From: Bos javanicus
Taxonomy: Eukaryota; Chordata; Mammalia; Artiodactyla; Bovidae
NCBI RefSeq assembly: GCF_032452875.1
Contig: NC_083880.1
Coordinates: 58,354,829-58,418,828 of the forward strand
DNA: 64,000 nt
Reading direction: 5' to 3'
Under the pieces are notes generated by a model, which had not been told where the DNA came from, did no database searches, and worked only from the letters and a program-made list of their open reading frames with translations. This document shows, piece by piece, positions 20,811 to 32,360 of this stretch (its first letter is position 1; each line of letters opens with the position of its first letter). The translations under genes were made by a program, and so were the position numbers.

Positions 20811-22129
20811 TGGCAGGGATCTGGGGTGGGGTTCTGGGCTCTGAGAGATGGTGAAGGTGGCAAGAGGCTGGAGACATCAGCGATCCCACTTCTTGTTTGA
20901 GAAATATCTATAATGTTAAGCATGCTCAATAAGGGACTGTTTCCCCTTCTGCAAGAGTCACCGAAATACCAGAGTAGGAATTGGTGTGGGGCCTCTTTAC
21001 TTACTAGTAATCAACACGACAGTATCACTTCTTAGTAAGAAATTCAGCCATCGGTTTATTATTCTGGGAGGGAGATTAAACACCCAGCATTCATGAAATA
21101 AAAATGAAAATTTGGTGACCCCCAGGGCGCTACAGGGTGTGTGTGGGGAATTTCATTCCTTTCTCATCCCAGCCCTGCACCTCCTGCCACTCTGCCCTTC
21201 CCCCTCACCCCAGGTTGTTGCCCCCCAAAGGTCTCCCTCTCGAGTTGAGTCACAAACAGATGAATCTCTTAACAGCCCCCATTTCCCCTGCTCCGGGAGG
21301 CCCGCACGATGAAACGGCATCTCCCCACAGAGGAAGCCAAGCCAAACAGATTAATGTGAGATGCATCTGCTGTAGATTAAACATTTGGAAAAGCCATTTT
21401 ATAAATATTTTTTTCCACAACCACATCCCCATATGGCCGCGAGCTCGGGTCTCTGTTCCCAAGGCTGCTGGCAGCCTCAGGCGTATGTACTGAATGTACA
21501 CTCGGGGTTCAGGACTTCTGTGCCCAGTCTCCCTGGAGCCTTCCCAAGCAGCAGCTAATCTACTTTGGGAGGGGCAATCAGGACAGATGGTGCCCACCTC
21601 AGGCGGGGCTGGGTGTGCAGGTAAGTGAGAGAGACCTCCTCTTGGTCTTTTTTCCAGATGCACAACCCACAGCCCTTTGTCTGCTCTGTGCTGAGTCAGG
21701 ACTAGGAACTCCTGAAGCCTAGGTTCTTGTCTTTCTAGAACCCCCATCCAGCAGAAAAATACCACCTAGGGTCGGCTCTTACTCTGTTGAACAGCTACCC
21801 TCCTGAGAACCACCAAGCCCTGTCTGTTCTCCTCAGGAAGTTACTTCCATCACCTCCACCCACTGCTCCCTCCTGGACCACCATCAGCCTCCTCACTGAA
21901 TCCAGAGTGCCCCAACCCCTCCCTCCATGGAACCCCACAGCCTGAGGGATCACACGTGACTGGCTTACAGCCCACCACCAGTGCTTTGAAGATGTATTCA
22001 TTTTAATTTTTAGCACCGTTAATAGTGGTACATTCAACCTTCTTGGACAAAACTCTTTGGAATCCTCAGTAATTGTTAAGAGTATAAAGGAATCCTCAAA
22101 ATTTGAAAACCTCTGATCTAGCACTTGCC
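20811..22129. other. Single-copy DNA, conserved-looking block at 21.33-21.48 kb
   Basis: No gene seen. The segment 21330-21440, with ACAGATTAATGTGAGATGC, CTGTAGATTAAACATTTGG and CATATGGCCGCGAG, looks constrained, with CpG-containing words in otherwise AT-rich DNA. Confidence 0.4.
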
Positions 22130-22205
22130 ACAGAAAGCACTAAGGATAATCGCCATTGGAGGGTATTACACCCATTTCACAGATGAGAACAATGAGGTTC
22201 ATATG
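22130..22205 (-). mobile_element. MIR fragment
   Basis: CATTTCACAGATGAGAACAA with an upstream GGGTATTACACC is the reverse MIR core. Confidence 0.6.
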
Positions 22206-22586
22206 TTATACCAGTTGTGGTTCTTGGGCTACAAGCCTCAGAAACCAGCCTGGCTTACCTAGGTGAGACAGGATTTACTGGGACTCTTGGGGTGAAAGAG
22301 GACAATTACACAGGCAGCATCCAAGGATGGAGAGAATGGTTTGCTTGATGGAAGCAGCTGTCTGTGGGCCTGCTGTCCCACTGGACAGTGGGAAGTGAGA
22401 AGATGTCCTATGGTCTCCTGGGCTAGAGGTTGGCACATAGTTGGGCTAGTGGGATTCCTCGCCCTGGAACCTGGTTCTTAAAAAGTTAGGCAACAGACTA
22501 ACTTTCTGGAGCACAAGGAAGCTTCTCCCCAGGGTACAGAAACCTCATTTAGTTAACAGCCACTTGGAAGAATGCAGTCTCCCATA
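22206..22586. other. Unassigned, possible old interspersed repeat
   Basis: GAAACCAGCCTGGCTTACCT and AGGATTTACTGGGACTCTTG look like an old interspersed repeat, but I cannot name it. No gene seen. Confidence 0.3.
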
Positions 22587-22812
22587 GACCACCTGATGCG
22601 AAGAGCCAACTCATTGGAAAAGACCCTGATGTTCGGAAAGATTGAAGGCAGGAGGAGAAGGGGACGACAGAGGATGAGATGGTTGGATGACATCACTGAC
22701 TCAAAGGACATGAATTTGAGCAAACTCCGGGAGATAGTGAGGGACGGGGAAGCCTGGCATGCTGCAGTCCATAGGGTCGCACAGAGTTGGACACGACTGA
22801 GCAACTGAACAA
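22587..22812 (+). mobile_element. BovB LINE 3' fragment
   Basis: Begins at GACCACCTGATGCGAAGAGC and ends CTGAGCAACTGAACAACAAA. It corresponds to the last approximately 225 bases of BovB; the start is probably a 5' truncation. Confidence 0.93.
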
Positions 22813-25320
22813 CAAAAAACGTAGATCTTCCTGTGGCTCACTAGGGCAAATGTTTAAACCAACTCCTGCCTCAGAAAGATGCCCAGCCGGGGAGTGTCTG
22901 CACCTTTTAATTCTTAATGCATCTCCCTCCCCCTGTAGCCCCCCTCCTCCCCCGGATCTTGCGGTGTTTGTGGGGGCTGTGTGTGTGCTGTCTTCCACCC
23001 AGCAGGAAGACTTTCTCTGGATTTATTGGAGAAATTGCCTGTCAGATATGATTATTTGTTTGGAATCCTGTAAATCAAGATCTGCTGGAGTTGGCATGCT
23101 GTCACACACGGTTTATAGGTACATGGCGAGCACAGTCCCATTAAAAGCCCCTTAAAAATATGCTTGGTTAAAAAACAACCACCACCTTGTTTATGATGAA
23201 CATAATCACAGAATCCTTCTTCCCTGGGGACCGTCTGTCTGCTGCCTGTAGCAGAGGAAAGGTGTGACTTCCAGCTCAGTCCCCACAGCGGCCACCACCA
23301 CCGATTCCTTTTCAGGAACGAGGCCTGAGGACAGCCCTCCTTCGTCCACAATTTATTTCCTCTTTGCTTAATCACAGCAGGTGAGATGGATCCAGACTGA
23401 CTAGCCCTGGGAAAACAGCCCGTCTGGCTTGGCTGAAATGATGTTGCAGGCAGGGATTTGATCGGCAGAATTAAAAGGCAAAAAGAAATCCATCCATCCA
23501 TGAGCCTGGTGAGACATATCAATGTGAGCTGCACGGTTCTTTTGGGTTTTGCAAGCTAGGAAGGCCTGTTGGGTCAGGACTGAAGTCCTGCTGTCCCATC
23601 CTGCCTCTCCCCTCCGCCCTGCCTGGCCTGGGCCTATGTCCTTCGCTTGCCGGCCAAGCTTCTCGCAGGACTGGAGGGTCTGATACCCTCGCCTGGTTGT
23701 AAATAGCTGACAGGGCTGACAAGAGCAGCCCTCCAGTGGACCACGTGTCCTCTGGGTACACACCTGTACAGGATGTTGGCACCTTCTGATTGGCCCTGTT
23801 GGCGTACATCTGCTCAAATAAGCTAACATCCTTATTTTGGCAGACTCAGCTGGCAGGGACGAGGCATCCACCTGATGATGAAAGGCTGCCCATGGGGCCC
23901 CTCCTCCGAGAATCGTGCAGCATACTGCATGCTTGGCTCGGCCAGGCTTTGAGAAAGGACGGCTTCACCTCTCCCATGGCTTCTGTGGTCCTGGATGCTG
24001 GCCTCAGCCCCACATCAGTGCAGCCCTCAAGTCTTGCAGTTTGCAATTCAACAGAGAAGAGTGAGAGCAAGCTTTCATGATTTCTCAGGGCAGGGGGTCA
24101 GCTATGGCATGCTTCCCCAAAGGATGGGAACAGAAATGTACCTGTGCTTTGTGAAGGGTCTACTGAGGGTTCTCAAAGATATTAAAACTTTCAAGACTCC
24201 AAGATACTGTTGAAATGGTAAAAAACAAACAAACAAACACACAAACACACCAACAAAGACTTTACTCAAGGAACTATTGCAATAGGAGAGAAGAGACATG
24301 GGCTCAGTTCAAACTACAAGGACAAGTGGGGTTTGTAGGCGAGGAGTGGGGTGGGGTCAGAAGATGGAAAATCACTCAGAGGAAATGTCAGGGTGAGGTG
24401 GGGCTCTGGCTAAAGTGAACCAGCTCTGATGGCATGCGTGGTTACTAGATATGGCAGAGGGGGTGAGGGAGGGGAGGAACCCACTCATATCTCCAGTGAT
24501 CAGATGTTGAGGCTGGGGGTTGTCTCCAACTGACTTGGCATGATTCTTGGGGCAGCTGGACTCTACAGGGGTAGTTTCTTCCAGAACACCTCATATGTGG
24601 AAAACTGCCTGGGAGCTGCACCCTCCATGCAATCCCCTCCATGGATCATGGTCTTCCTTTCAGGGGGAAAAAAAAATCTCACTTGATATCAATGATTACA
24701 TCATCACCTGACTTACAGATTCAAAAGCAACTCCTTTTGCTTTTCTTACATACAAGCAACCAAGGTGAGAACTTCTTGACTGTATTCGTGGCTTTTGGAC
24801 ACAGCCTATGGACAGTTCCATCCATAAGGATGGCAGGAAGGAGTTATTGTCTATGCAGCAAAAGGCAGGAATTTCAGTGACTGCTCGGTGGTCTAACATG
24901 GAGTGAAATTCCTCTCTCCCCACCAGGATAGTACTTGAGCACTCTGAAAATGCTAATGTTTTCAGATTTAGACTCTGTTGTTTCTCAATAGCACAAATAG
25001 CACAGTAAATTTTAGTGTCAGTTGCCTATTGATTTTACAATTTCCTTGTTTCCCTTCCCCCCTCGCTGTCTTTAATTTTATTTATTAGAGACTCAATCTC
25101 ACCAGGTATGCAAGGCTCAAGGTCTAACCACTACTCCTGTTGGCCCGGAGTCCCAGGTCCAAACCTGGCAAGAAGGGCTTCTCTCAGGAGGCATTTGCTC
25201 ATCAGCTTCCTGGGCCCAGAAGTGAAGCTGGACTTGAGGATACAAGAGGACTAAGACTCAGTTCCCCTCAGAGGAACTCACTGTCCCATTGGATGGATTA
25301 AAGGAACAGTGATTTAAACT
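22813..25320. other. Single-copy DNA, no gene seen
   Basis: Contains an (AAAC)n/(CAAA)n tract at about 24222-24258, an AT-rich conserved-looking stretch at about 23040-23260, and otherwise unassigned sequence. No exon supported. Confidence 0.4.
24222..24258 (+). repeat. (CAAA)n simple repeat
   Basis: AAACAAACAAACAAACACAC and derivatives. Confidence 0.85.
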
Positions 25321-25324
25321 TCAA

Positions 25325-25405
25325 GCCGCAACTAAAGATCCTGCAAGCTGAAACAAAGATCAAAGATCTTGGCTCGACCAAATAAATATATTTAAAAACT
25401 CACAA
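25325..25405 (+). mobile_element. CHR-type SINE 3' fragment
   Basis: GCCGCAACTAAAGATCCTGC, then CAAAGATCAAAGATCTTGGC and a CCAAATAAATATATTTAAAA tail match the end of the CHR SINE family. Confidence 0.6.
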
Positions 25406-26204
25406 TGAGAAAATGTTTTAGAAAAATAATGAAATAAAATATGAGCCCCTAACAAGTGTCACAGGCAGAAGTTCTAATCCAGAGGTGCTGATCCCTGATC
25501 TCACGGTTTCTTATAGTAACGATGGGAAAGCCCTGTCAGGGTAGAGAAGGGGTAGAGATGATAAAGGCAGATCAGTGATGTTCCTGATGACCTTCCAGAG
25601 GTGGGCCATGCTGCAGGTGGTCTTAGACCAAGTTTTCACCCAGCTGTGATTCTCCCCTCCTCTGGGGAACCCACATCCTCCAGCACATGTCTGGCTTTGC
25701 TCAAGTTTGGAAGAACATTTTCCACTAGGTATGACTATCTTTCAAAACCAATCATCAGCTCTTCATTTAAGCAGAGCTGGAGCAGTGGTGCTTCAGCGAG
25801 GGTGCTTCTGTAACACCCTCCAACTGTGCTGGTCTGGACAGGACCCTGAATGCAGAGCCCAATGTCCCCCCCAGGGAGAGGCACACCCAGAGACTGGTAG
25901 GATCTTGGCTTCCGGGGACACTGATGGAGAAAATGTGCCAAAAATAAAACTTCCCCTGAAATAAATGAATAATTACTCCCATTCCCCTTTAATGTGACTC
26001 CATGTGGCTGCTGCCATTTCCACCTAGGAATGGAGTGAGTTCTGACGCCGTGGTAGGCTCTGCTTCTCTAATTCATTGATGATTCGGGGAGGGATCCTGG
26101 CTGCAGGCCACGCCCCTTCCGGGCAGGAGAGGAAATGTGGGTTCCCTTCCTGGGCCCCCACTGGCTCCCCGGCCGGGAAGGCTGCCGGGAAGCCTTGGCG
26201 GTTG
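25406..26204. other. Single-copy DNA, no gene seen
   Basis: No repeat or gene recognised. The end of this interval (26.09-26.2 kb) is GC-rich with GGCCGGGAAGGCTGCCGGGA. Confidence 0.4.
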
Positions 26205-26290
26205 GTAAATCTGAGGGAGATACCTCACTTCCCTGAGCCTTAGTTTCTTCATCTGTAAAATGGAAGTGTTAATAACAGAACATAGAGTCC
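26205..26290 (+). mobile_element. MIR fragment
   Basis: CCTGAGCCTTAGTTTCTTCA then TCTGTAAAATGGAAGTG and TTAATAACAG is the plus-strand MIR core. Confidence 0.7.
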
Positions 26291-27664
26291 AATTTTAAAA
26301 TGTGTCAGTTAATCTAATTATTCTCATTAGTCTAATTACACAACTTGAAACACATGCCCCAGGCTGGCTGCTGGCGAGTTCACTCTCTGATCCCTTGGAA
26401 CACAGCAGGACTTGAAAGTCGTTTTCTCGTGAGTGAAATAGTGCCCAGAGCGGCATGTTGCTGCTGCGTGCTGCAAACACGTTTCAGACGGAGGGAAGAC
26501 ACTGTTTTCAGAGGACGTTCCTCTTAGGGTCCTGAGAAGCCTAAGGGCCAGCCCACACAGGAGAAGAGTCTAGAAGGGAGAGAGGAGAAGCACATGACTG
26601 GCCTGGCCAGGGCGTCTGTAAGTGCCCAGACATCAGCTGGAGCACAGACCCATGGCCCTGCCCGAGTCTGCGAGATTTTCTGAAGCTGGGTTTAGAGACG
26701 AAGAGGCTAATAAGAAACCATTCGCTGCACTCCAGAGCATCCTCAGTTGTCTGATGGTGGAAGCAGAAAAGAACCTTCTTTTCATACTCCACCTGAATGG
26801 ATGGCTCGCATGGACCACAGGTAGTCGCAGCATGAGATGTCTCACAATCATTTGTGAGATGGGAGGAGATGGGACCCGCAGTATCTCCCCAACCTGGCTG
26901 ACCCTCTGACCCAACCCTCCCCAACAAACTCGCCTAGCAGCTGGGCCTGAGGTTCCACATAGGGCCATCAACAAGGAGCTTGGTCACCTGGGGACTTGTG
27001 AACCCCCAGGCCAGGGGACACCTTCTTCCCCCAGGAACAATTCTGTGGTGGACATATTTGGTGATAAGAGCATAGGGTATACATCTCCCCCTAGCCTGGT
27101 GTGGCTACTCTCATGGAAGGAGCACTGGACTGGGGGTCCGCAGGTGTGGCTCCAGTTCTGGCTCCCCTGACCCCAGTCCCTGCCAGCAGCATGACCCCAA
27201 TCTCACCTTCATCTTGGAAGAGGGGAGCTTGCTCATTCATCATCACCGTTTACAAAGAGGTGTGAACATCCTGACCTGCTGTGGAGGTGAGAGCTCTGTG
27301 CAGGTGTAAGGTAGGAGGAGGACCGTAGGAGGAGGACCATAACGACATGTCTGAGGTCTGCCCAGCTCATCCTGCACTCGCTTAGCCGGGAGGCAGCGAG
27401 CAGTTATGACATGAACAAAGACTCTCTGCTGTCCTGAAATCATTTCTGTTCCACTGAGAGCCCAGAGCATCCGTCTTACCCTGTACCCCATGGATTTGAA
27501 TGCTCCAAATTCAAAACCAAGTCAGATGTGTCAGTTCCCGAGAAGGACCCAGAAGACAGAACCTGTGTCTGTGATGACTTAGGTAGTGTCCTAGGGTCTT
27601 TAGGACACACATGCAAACACACATGCCAGAAACATGGGCAACATTTATATTCACTTAATGTTCA
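26291..27664. other. Single-copy DNA, no gene seen
   Basis: TTAATCTAATTATTCTCATT at 26309-26328 is a homeodomain-site-rich stretch. GTAGGAGGAGGACC is tandemly doubled at about 27311-27339. Nothing else recognised. Confidence 0.4.
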
Positions 27665-27665
27665 T

Positions 27666-27923
27666 GACTGATGCTGAAGCTCCAATACTTTGGCCACCTG
27701 ATGCGAAGATCTGACTCACTGGAAGAGACCCTGATGCTGGGAAAGATTGAAGGCGGGAGGAGAAGGGGATGACAGAGGATGAGATGGTTGGATGGCATCA
27801 CTGACTTGATGGACATGAGTTTGAGCAAGCTCCGGGAGTTGGTGATAGACAGGGAAGCCTGATGTGCTGCAGTCCATTAGGTCCTAAAGAGTCAGACATA
27901 ATTGAGCGACTGAACTGAACTGA
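27666..27923 (+). mobile_element. BovB LINE 3' fragment
   Basis: GACTGATGCTGAAGCTCCAA to the ACTGAACTGA terminus, about 258 bases; a 10-bp deletion removes part of the AAGCTGAAACTCC block. No sure target duplication (TTCATGA / CTCATGA at the ends). Confidence 0.94.
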
Positions 27924-28959
27924 AGGCTCATGATAAGCCTACTGTTCTCCCATTTCTCAAATGAGAAAGCTGAGACCATTACAATTATGTAGACAGACAG
28001 ACAGATTGGATAGACAAAAATGATAAAACAAAGACTTGTGGACTTCTACAGATGTGGATGTGGAAAAACAGATCAGATAGACAGGAAGGGAGGGAGGAAG
28101 AAGGAAAAATGGGAAGCAGGAAGAGGGGTAGCTGCGTGGAAGGCAGAAACTATTTCTTCCGTTCAATGAATTGGAGTTTGCTCTTGTGTTTGTTCTCACG
28201 TGTGTGTTTGTTTTTGTTTGTTTGATTATTACTACTGCTCTCCTCCTTGTAGGAAATCACAAAAATAAATATTTTCTGGTGATAAAATAAAGCCAAAACC
28301 CAGCCACCTCTCTTTCCTGCTGTTGCAGGCAACTGTGCAGGATGGTGGATCCTGCGTCAGAAAGATGGGGGACGTGTGGCCTCCCACAGTCAATTAATGG
28401 CGATAATTACACCCTGTAAACAGTCTCGGATATAATTAAGGCTGGAGGCCCAGGACTGGGTTTGCTCCTGTTGAGCCTGGCGTCATCAGACGTGGGGGCT
28501 GGAGGCTCGGCTCCCTCCAGGAGACATCAAAGTGTCCGTCTGGACCTTGGTGAGGGGTGTGGGGGGAGGCTGAAGCTTCCTCCCCACCTCCTCCCTATTC
28601 CTCCTCCTAGGACAGAGCCCACCTTCCAAGGGGAGCCATCATCCAGCCAGGTGCCTGGCTCAGCAGAGGGGATCTGCTCTGTTCCAGAGCTGATGCCCGG
28701 AAACAAAGCACCCAGTGACCCCAGGCCCATGAGGGAGCCTCATCCTGCAGTGGGGAGGTGGCCACTTCTTGGATCCCAGAAACCCACTGGGTCTGAAATT
28801 GAGCTCACTTTTCCCCTCATCTTCCTCCCACTGAGCTGCTGTACCGAGACCTCTAAGACCCACTTCGGGGCTCAAACTCCAAACCTGGGGGTCTACCCTG
28901 AAGTCTCCCTCTTGTATTTGACTCCAATCCTTTCATTCATCTGTTCACTTCGTCCATAA
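27924..28959. other. Single-copy DNA with simple repeats
   Basis: (AGAC)n at about 27990-28008, purine-rich GGGAGGGAGGAAGAAGG near 28087 and a GTTT-rich tract near 28200-28225. A conserved-looking AT-rich stretch occurs at 28375-28445. No gene supported. Confidence 0.4.
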
Positions 28960-29822
28960 ATATTCATGGGAGCCTCCTATGATCTCGCTCTTTGTCATCA
29001 ACAAGAGCCATCAGTTTTACCTCCCAAATGTTCTCCATTTTCACCCCACCTGCCTGGAGCAAGCCATTCCTCCCAGGTCTCCAGGATGACCTTAGAAAAC
29101 TCAAGTCTGGCCAAGTCCTTCTCTGCTTAAAACCTTCCAAGAGCCCACCATTGTCCTTGTGACTGGATGAAGTCCTGACCAGGCTGTACCACCAGGCTCC
29201 AGACATGTCCAGTTTCTTCTCTTGTACTCTGAGCTCCAGTCAGTCTCCTCTTCTCTCACTCTTCCTGCTGCAGAGGCTGCACAAGCTGTTCCCTCTGCCA
29301 GGAATGCCTTCTCCACACCTTCTTGCCTCACCTAGAAAACCCCAATGTCTTTTATGTTCATTTCAAACAGCTTTTCTTCAAAGGAACTTCCTCTAACTTT
29401 CTGCTTGGGTCCAAACTCCTCCTTGCCAAGTACAAGGTTTTATGATTCCGTGACTTTGCCTTTTGATAGTTAAATATTTGAAATTATGTGTTTAATGTCT
29501 TTCCCTCTTTACAGTTGTTAAGTTTCATGACAGCAGCGCCTCATCTGGCTTGTTTGTTGCTGCATCTCTACCACCTGAAACAGTGCCTTGCACACAGAAA
29601 GTGAAGTGAAAGTCGCTCAGTCGTGTCCGACTCTTTGTGACCCCATGACTATACAATCCATGGAATTCTCCAGGCCAGAATACTGGAGTGGGTAGCCATT
29701 CCTTTCTCCAGGGGATCTTCCCAACCCAGGGATCGAACCCAGGTCTCCCTCATTGCAGGAGGATTCTTTACCAGCTGAGCTTCAAGGGAAACCCTGCACA
29801 TATTGAATGAATGAATGAATCA
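28960..29822 (+). mobile_element. L2 LINE 3' region, split by SINE
   Basis: CTGTTCCCTCTGCCAGGAAT and AAACCTTCCAAGAGCCCACC are typical L2 words, in order. The 3' end (CAGTGCCTTGCACA, then ATTGAATGAATGAATGAATC) is separated by a Bov-tA insertion. No frame survives. Confidence 0.7.
29595..29794 (-). mobile_element. Bov-tA SINE in L2
   Basis: Minus-strand copy with head GGGTTTCCCTTGAAGCTCAG. Short duplication TGCACA at 29589-29594 and 29795-29800. Confidence 0.93.
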
Positions 29823-29890
29823 GTAAATGAATATATGAACAAACAGCTTTTAGTTTTTCCCTAGGATATATAGAGACAAACTGTTGCACT

Positions 29891-29929
29891 TTTTACTTTC
29901 TGTTTTTGACTTTTACTTTCTGTTTTGAC
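29891..29929 (+). repeat. Tandem duplication of a 20-bp unit
   Basis: TTTTACTTTC-TGTTTTTGAC at 29891-29910 is repeated at 29911-29929 with one T missing. Confidence 0.85.
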
Positions 29930-30036
29930 TCACCTTGATCATCCTTTTTATTTTTTGGTTCAATTCTTGTCACTGGTCATTTCTGTTCTTCAAGTTCTCA
30001 AGTACTGAGAGGTTCAGGGTTGTGGGCATTAAAATG

Positions 30037-30238
30037 TTAGTTGCTCAGTCATGCCCGACTCTTTGCAACCCCATGGACTCTAACCTGCTAGGATCCTCTG
30101 TCCATGGGATTTTCCAGGCAAGAGTACTGGAGTGGGTAGCCATATCTTTCTCCAGGGGATCTTCCCGACCCAGGGATCAAACCCAGATCTCCCACATTGC
30201 AGGCAGATTCTTTACTATCTGAGCCACCAGGGAAGCCC
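30037..30238 (-). mobile_element. Bov-tA SINE
   Basis: Minus-strand copy with intact head GGGCTTCCCTGGTGGCTCAG. TGTGGGCATTAAAATG (30021-30036) and TGTGGGGGTTAAGATG (30239-30254) agree at 13 of 16 positions and look like an aged target duplication. Confidence 0.95.
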
Positions 30239-30254
30239 TGTGGGGGTTAAGATG

Positions 30255-30705
30255 GCTACAAATCATTTTATATTCCTCCAATCGATATGTAAAAGCCATG
30301 TTGTCTCCTCCTGAAACTGGACTGGTGTGTGATGATTTGAACTCTTGGGTATGGTGAAAGAGATCACTATCTACTCCAGGCCTTCCCTTTAAGAGGACTG
30401 TCAGCTTCCACATCTTTCCTCTTAGAACCCTGAGCCACTGTGTAAGGAGTCTGATTACCCTCAGGCCGCCATACTGTGAGGAAGCCCAAGCTATCTGCAT
30501 GGAGAGACATGCAGAGAGAGCAAGGGAGAGATGCTTGGCCAACCCCAGCCATTGGAGTCAGCCCAGCTGACACCCCAGAGGTGAGCATCCCTGCTGAGCC
30601 TTGTCTGCCCAACCCACAGAACCCTGATATTTAATAATAAACTTCTATTTTAAGCCACAGTGTTTGGGATCACTCATTATGCAGCAAGAGACAGCTAGAA
30701 CAGGG
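30255..30705 (+). mobile_element. MaLR-type LTR remnant, tentative
   Basis: GGCCGCCATACTGTGAGGAA, GCCCAAGCTATCTGCATGGA, then AATAATAAACTTCTATTTTA, AGCCACAGTGTTTGGGATCA and TTATGCAGCAAGAGACAGCT follow the order of MLT1-group LTR 3' halves. Confidence 0.5.
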
Positions 30706-32223
30706 GTTCCTCAGCTTTGGGAGAGAAGACAGTACTTTCAGATATTTAAATAATGCCACACCTGCCCCTACTCACCACATTTGCAAATCTTCCCATGAGA
30801 GAGCTTGCTCATCTAAAGTGCTCCTCTGAGTAAAAGCAAACAGATAAACAGCACATCCATGGGTCTCTGACTTTGGGGGCAGGAACATTCTTTTGGTTTT
30901 GTGTTTTGGAGAGCCTCTCCTTGTGGCCTTTTATTTTTGCAAAACAGACTCTCAGCTGGTTTTTATTACCCATGTGACTGCTGGAAAATTCTAATCTCTA
31001 ATGCAAGACCTATATTTTTAAGAACATCAGTCAAGAAAAGTAGGGAAAATACTATGTTCAAGAGGAATGAAGCATTCTAGAATGTGTGTGTTGGGGTAGG
31101 GGATGAGGGGGTCTTCTGGTTTCTTTTCAATGGTCCCAAACAATTGCTGTTTATTTTCAGTGCATGGTCCCAACCTTGAGCTCGCCTTCCCTGGAAGGAT
31201 GCGGGATGTGAGACCAGAGGGCAATGGATGCAGAATTAGTTTAATGATCGAAAACTTGGTCTTCTCTGGCAAGTGGAGGACCCCTGTTCTGGTGGTCTGT
31301 TGCTGTGATATGTCTCTTGGCTGAACAGAAGTGGACCCTCCTCTGAAGCTAAGCTGCGAGGGTCTTGTCTGCAGGTGGAAAAGCCCTTGGGACCCTCAGC
31401 TCACACCTTCTTCTGCAGAGACGCACTTGGCATTGAGGGTGTGCCAGCCAGCTGCACGGGGTCTTGGCATCCAATACTCGCTGGCAACTTCCATGGGGCT
31501 CCCATTGATACCTTTCTCAGATGAATCCCTGGGAGACTTGTGTTTGGGCTGCTGCACGGATGGGCAGGAGCACATAAGGATCAAGGCAGACATCACCCGG
31601 AAGAGGAGAGATTCCATCTCTCTTGTTGTATTTCCTTCAGGGGAGGGGGCCCAGCTCCTGGGTAGGTGAAAATGCTGAAGAGTGGAAGCGGAGGCTTGGA
31701 GAGAGACTCAGTGGGAAGCTCTGAGTGACCCTAAAATACTGGGGAAAGGGTTGAACAGAGGGGAAAGCAGAGGATGGAGAGTGTGTTTGGAGCCCTGAAC
31801 AGAACAGTCTGAACTGGTGTGGGATGAAGAAAGAGCAGAGACCCCTGGTCAGGGTGTCCCAAGGGAGGAGGAACCACTAGTGGGTCAAGCAGGACACTCA
31901 GAGATGACTCTGTCAGAGGAGCCGGGGAGGGGCTGGGCTAGTGTTCAAACATTCCAGACCCATCAGTTTTACAAACTGCACTCCACCCAGCACCCCAGCA
32001 TCTTCTCTGAACCTAATGAAGCCACGTCTTGCTCACTCTGCTTCCAACGTGCCATGGCTTCCCCGTGTCTCAGGAAAGAAACTGCCTTCTCTTTCCCACT
32101 TCTCACTTGCCATAAACCAGCCTGTCTGTCCCAGCCCAGAGTGGGCTCTGGCTTGTCCCAGTCAGAGGCGCTTTCTCTGACCTCCTCTCTCACTCCAAAT
32201 GCAAAGAGCAATGCTAAAAGTGT
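30706..32223. other. Single-copy DNA, no gene seen
   Basis: Mostly GC-rich sequence without a recognised repeat. Several overlapping open frames at 31.8-32.4 kb have no recognisable domain and no consistent splice context. Confidence 0.4.
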
Positions 32224-32360
32224 TTGTGAATCTAAATGTAAAACAATAAGTCTTCAAGAGGGGCTTCCCAGGTGGCGCTGGTGGGAAACAACCTGCCTGC
32301 CCATGCAGGAGATGCAAGAGATGCAGGTTCAATCCCTGGCTTGGGAAGATCCCCTGGAGT

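Noticed and set aside
26090..26200. CpG island / promoter
   Set aside because: GC-rich, but CpG dinucleotides are few and there is no adjoining exon or initiator-like sequence that I can support.
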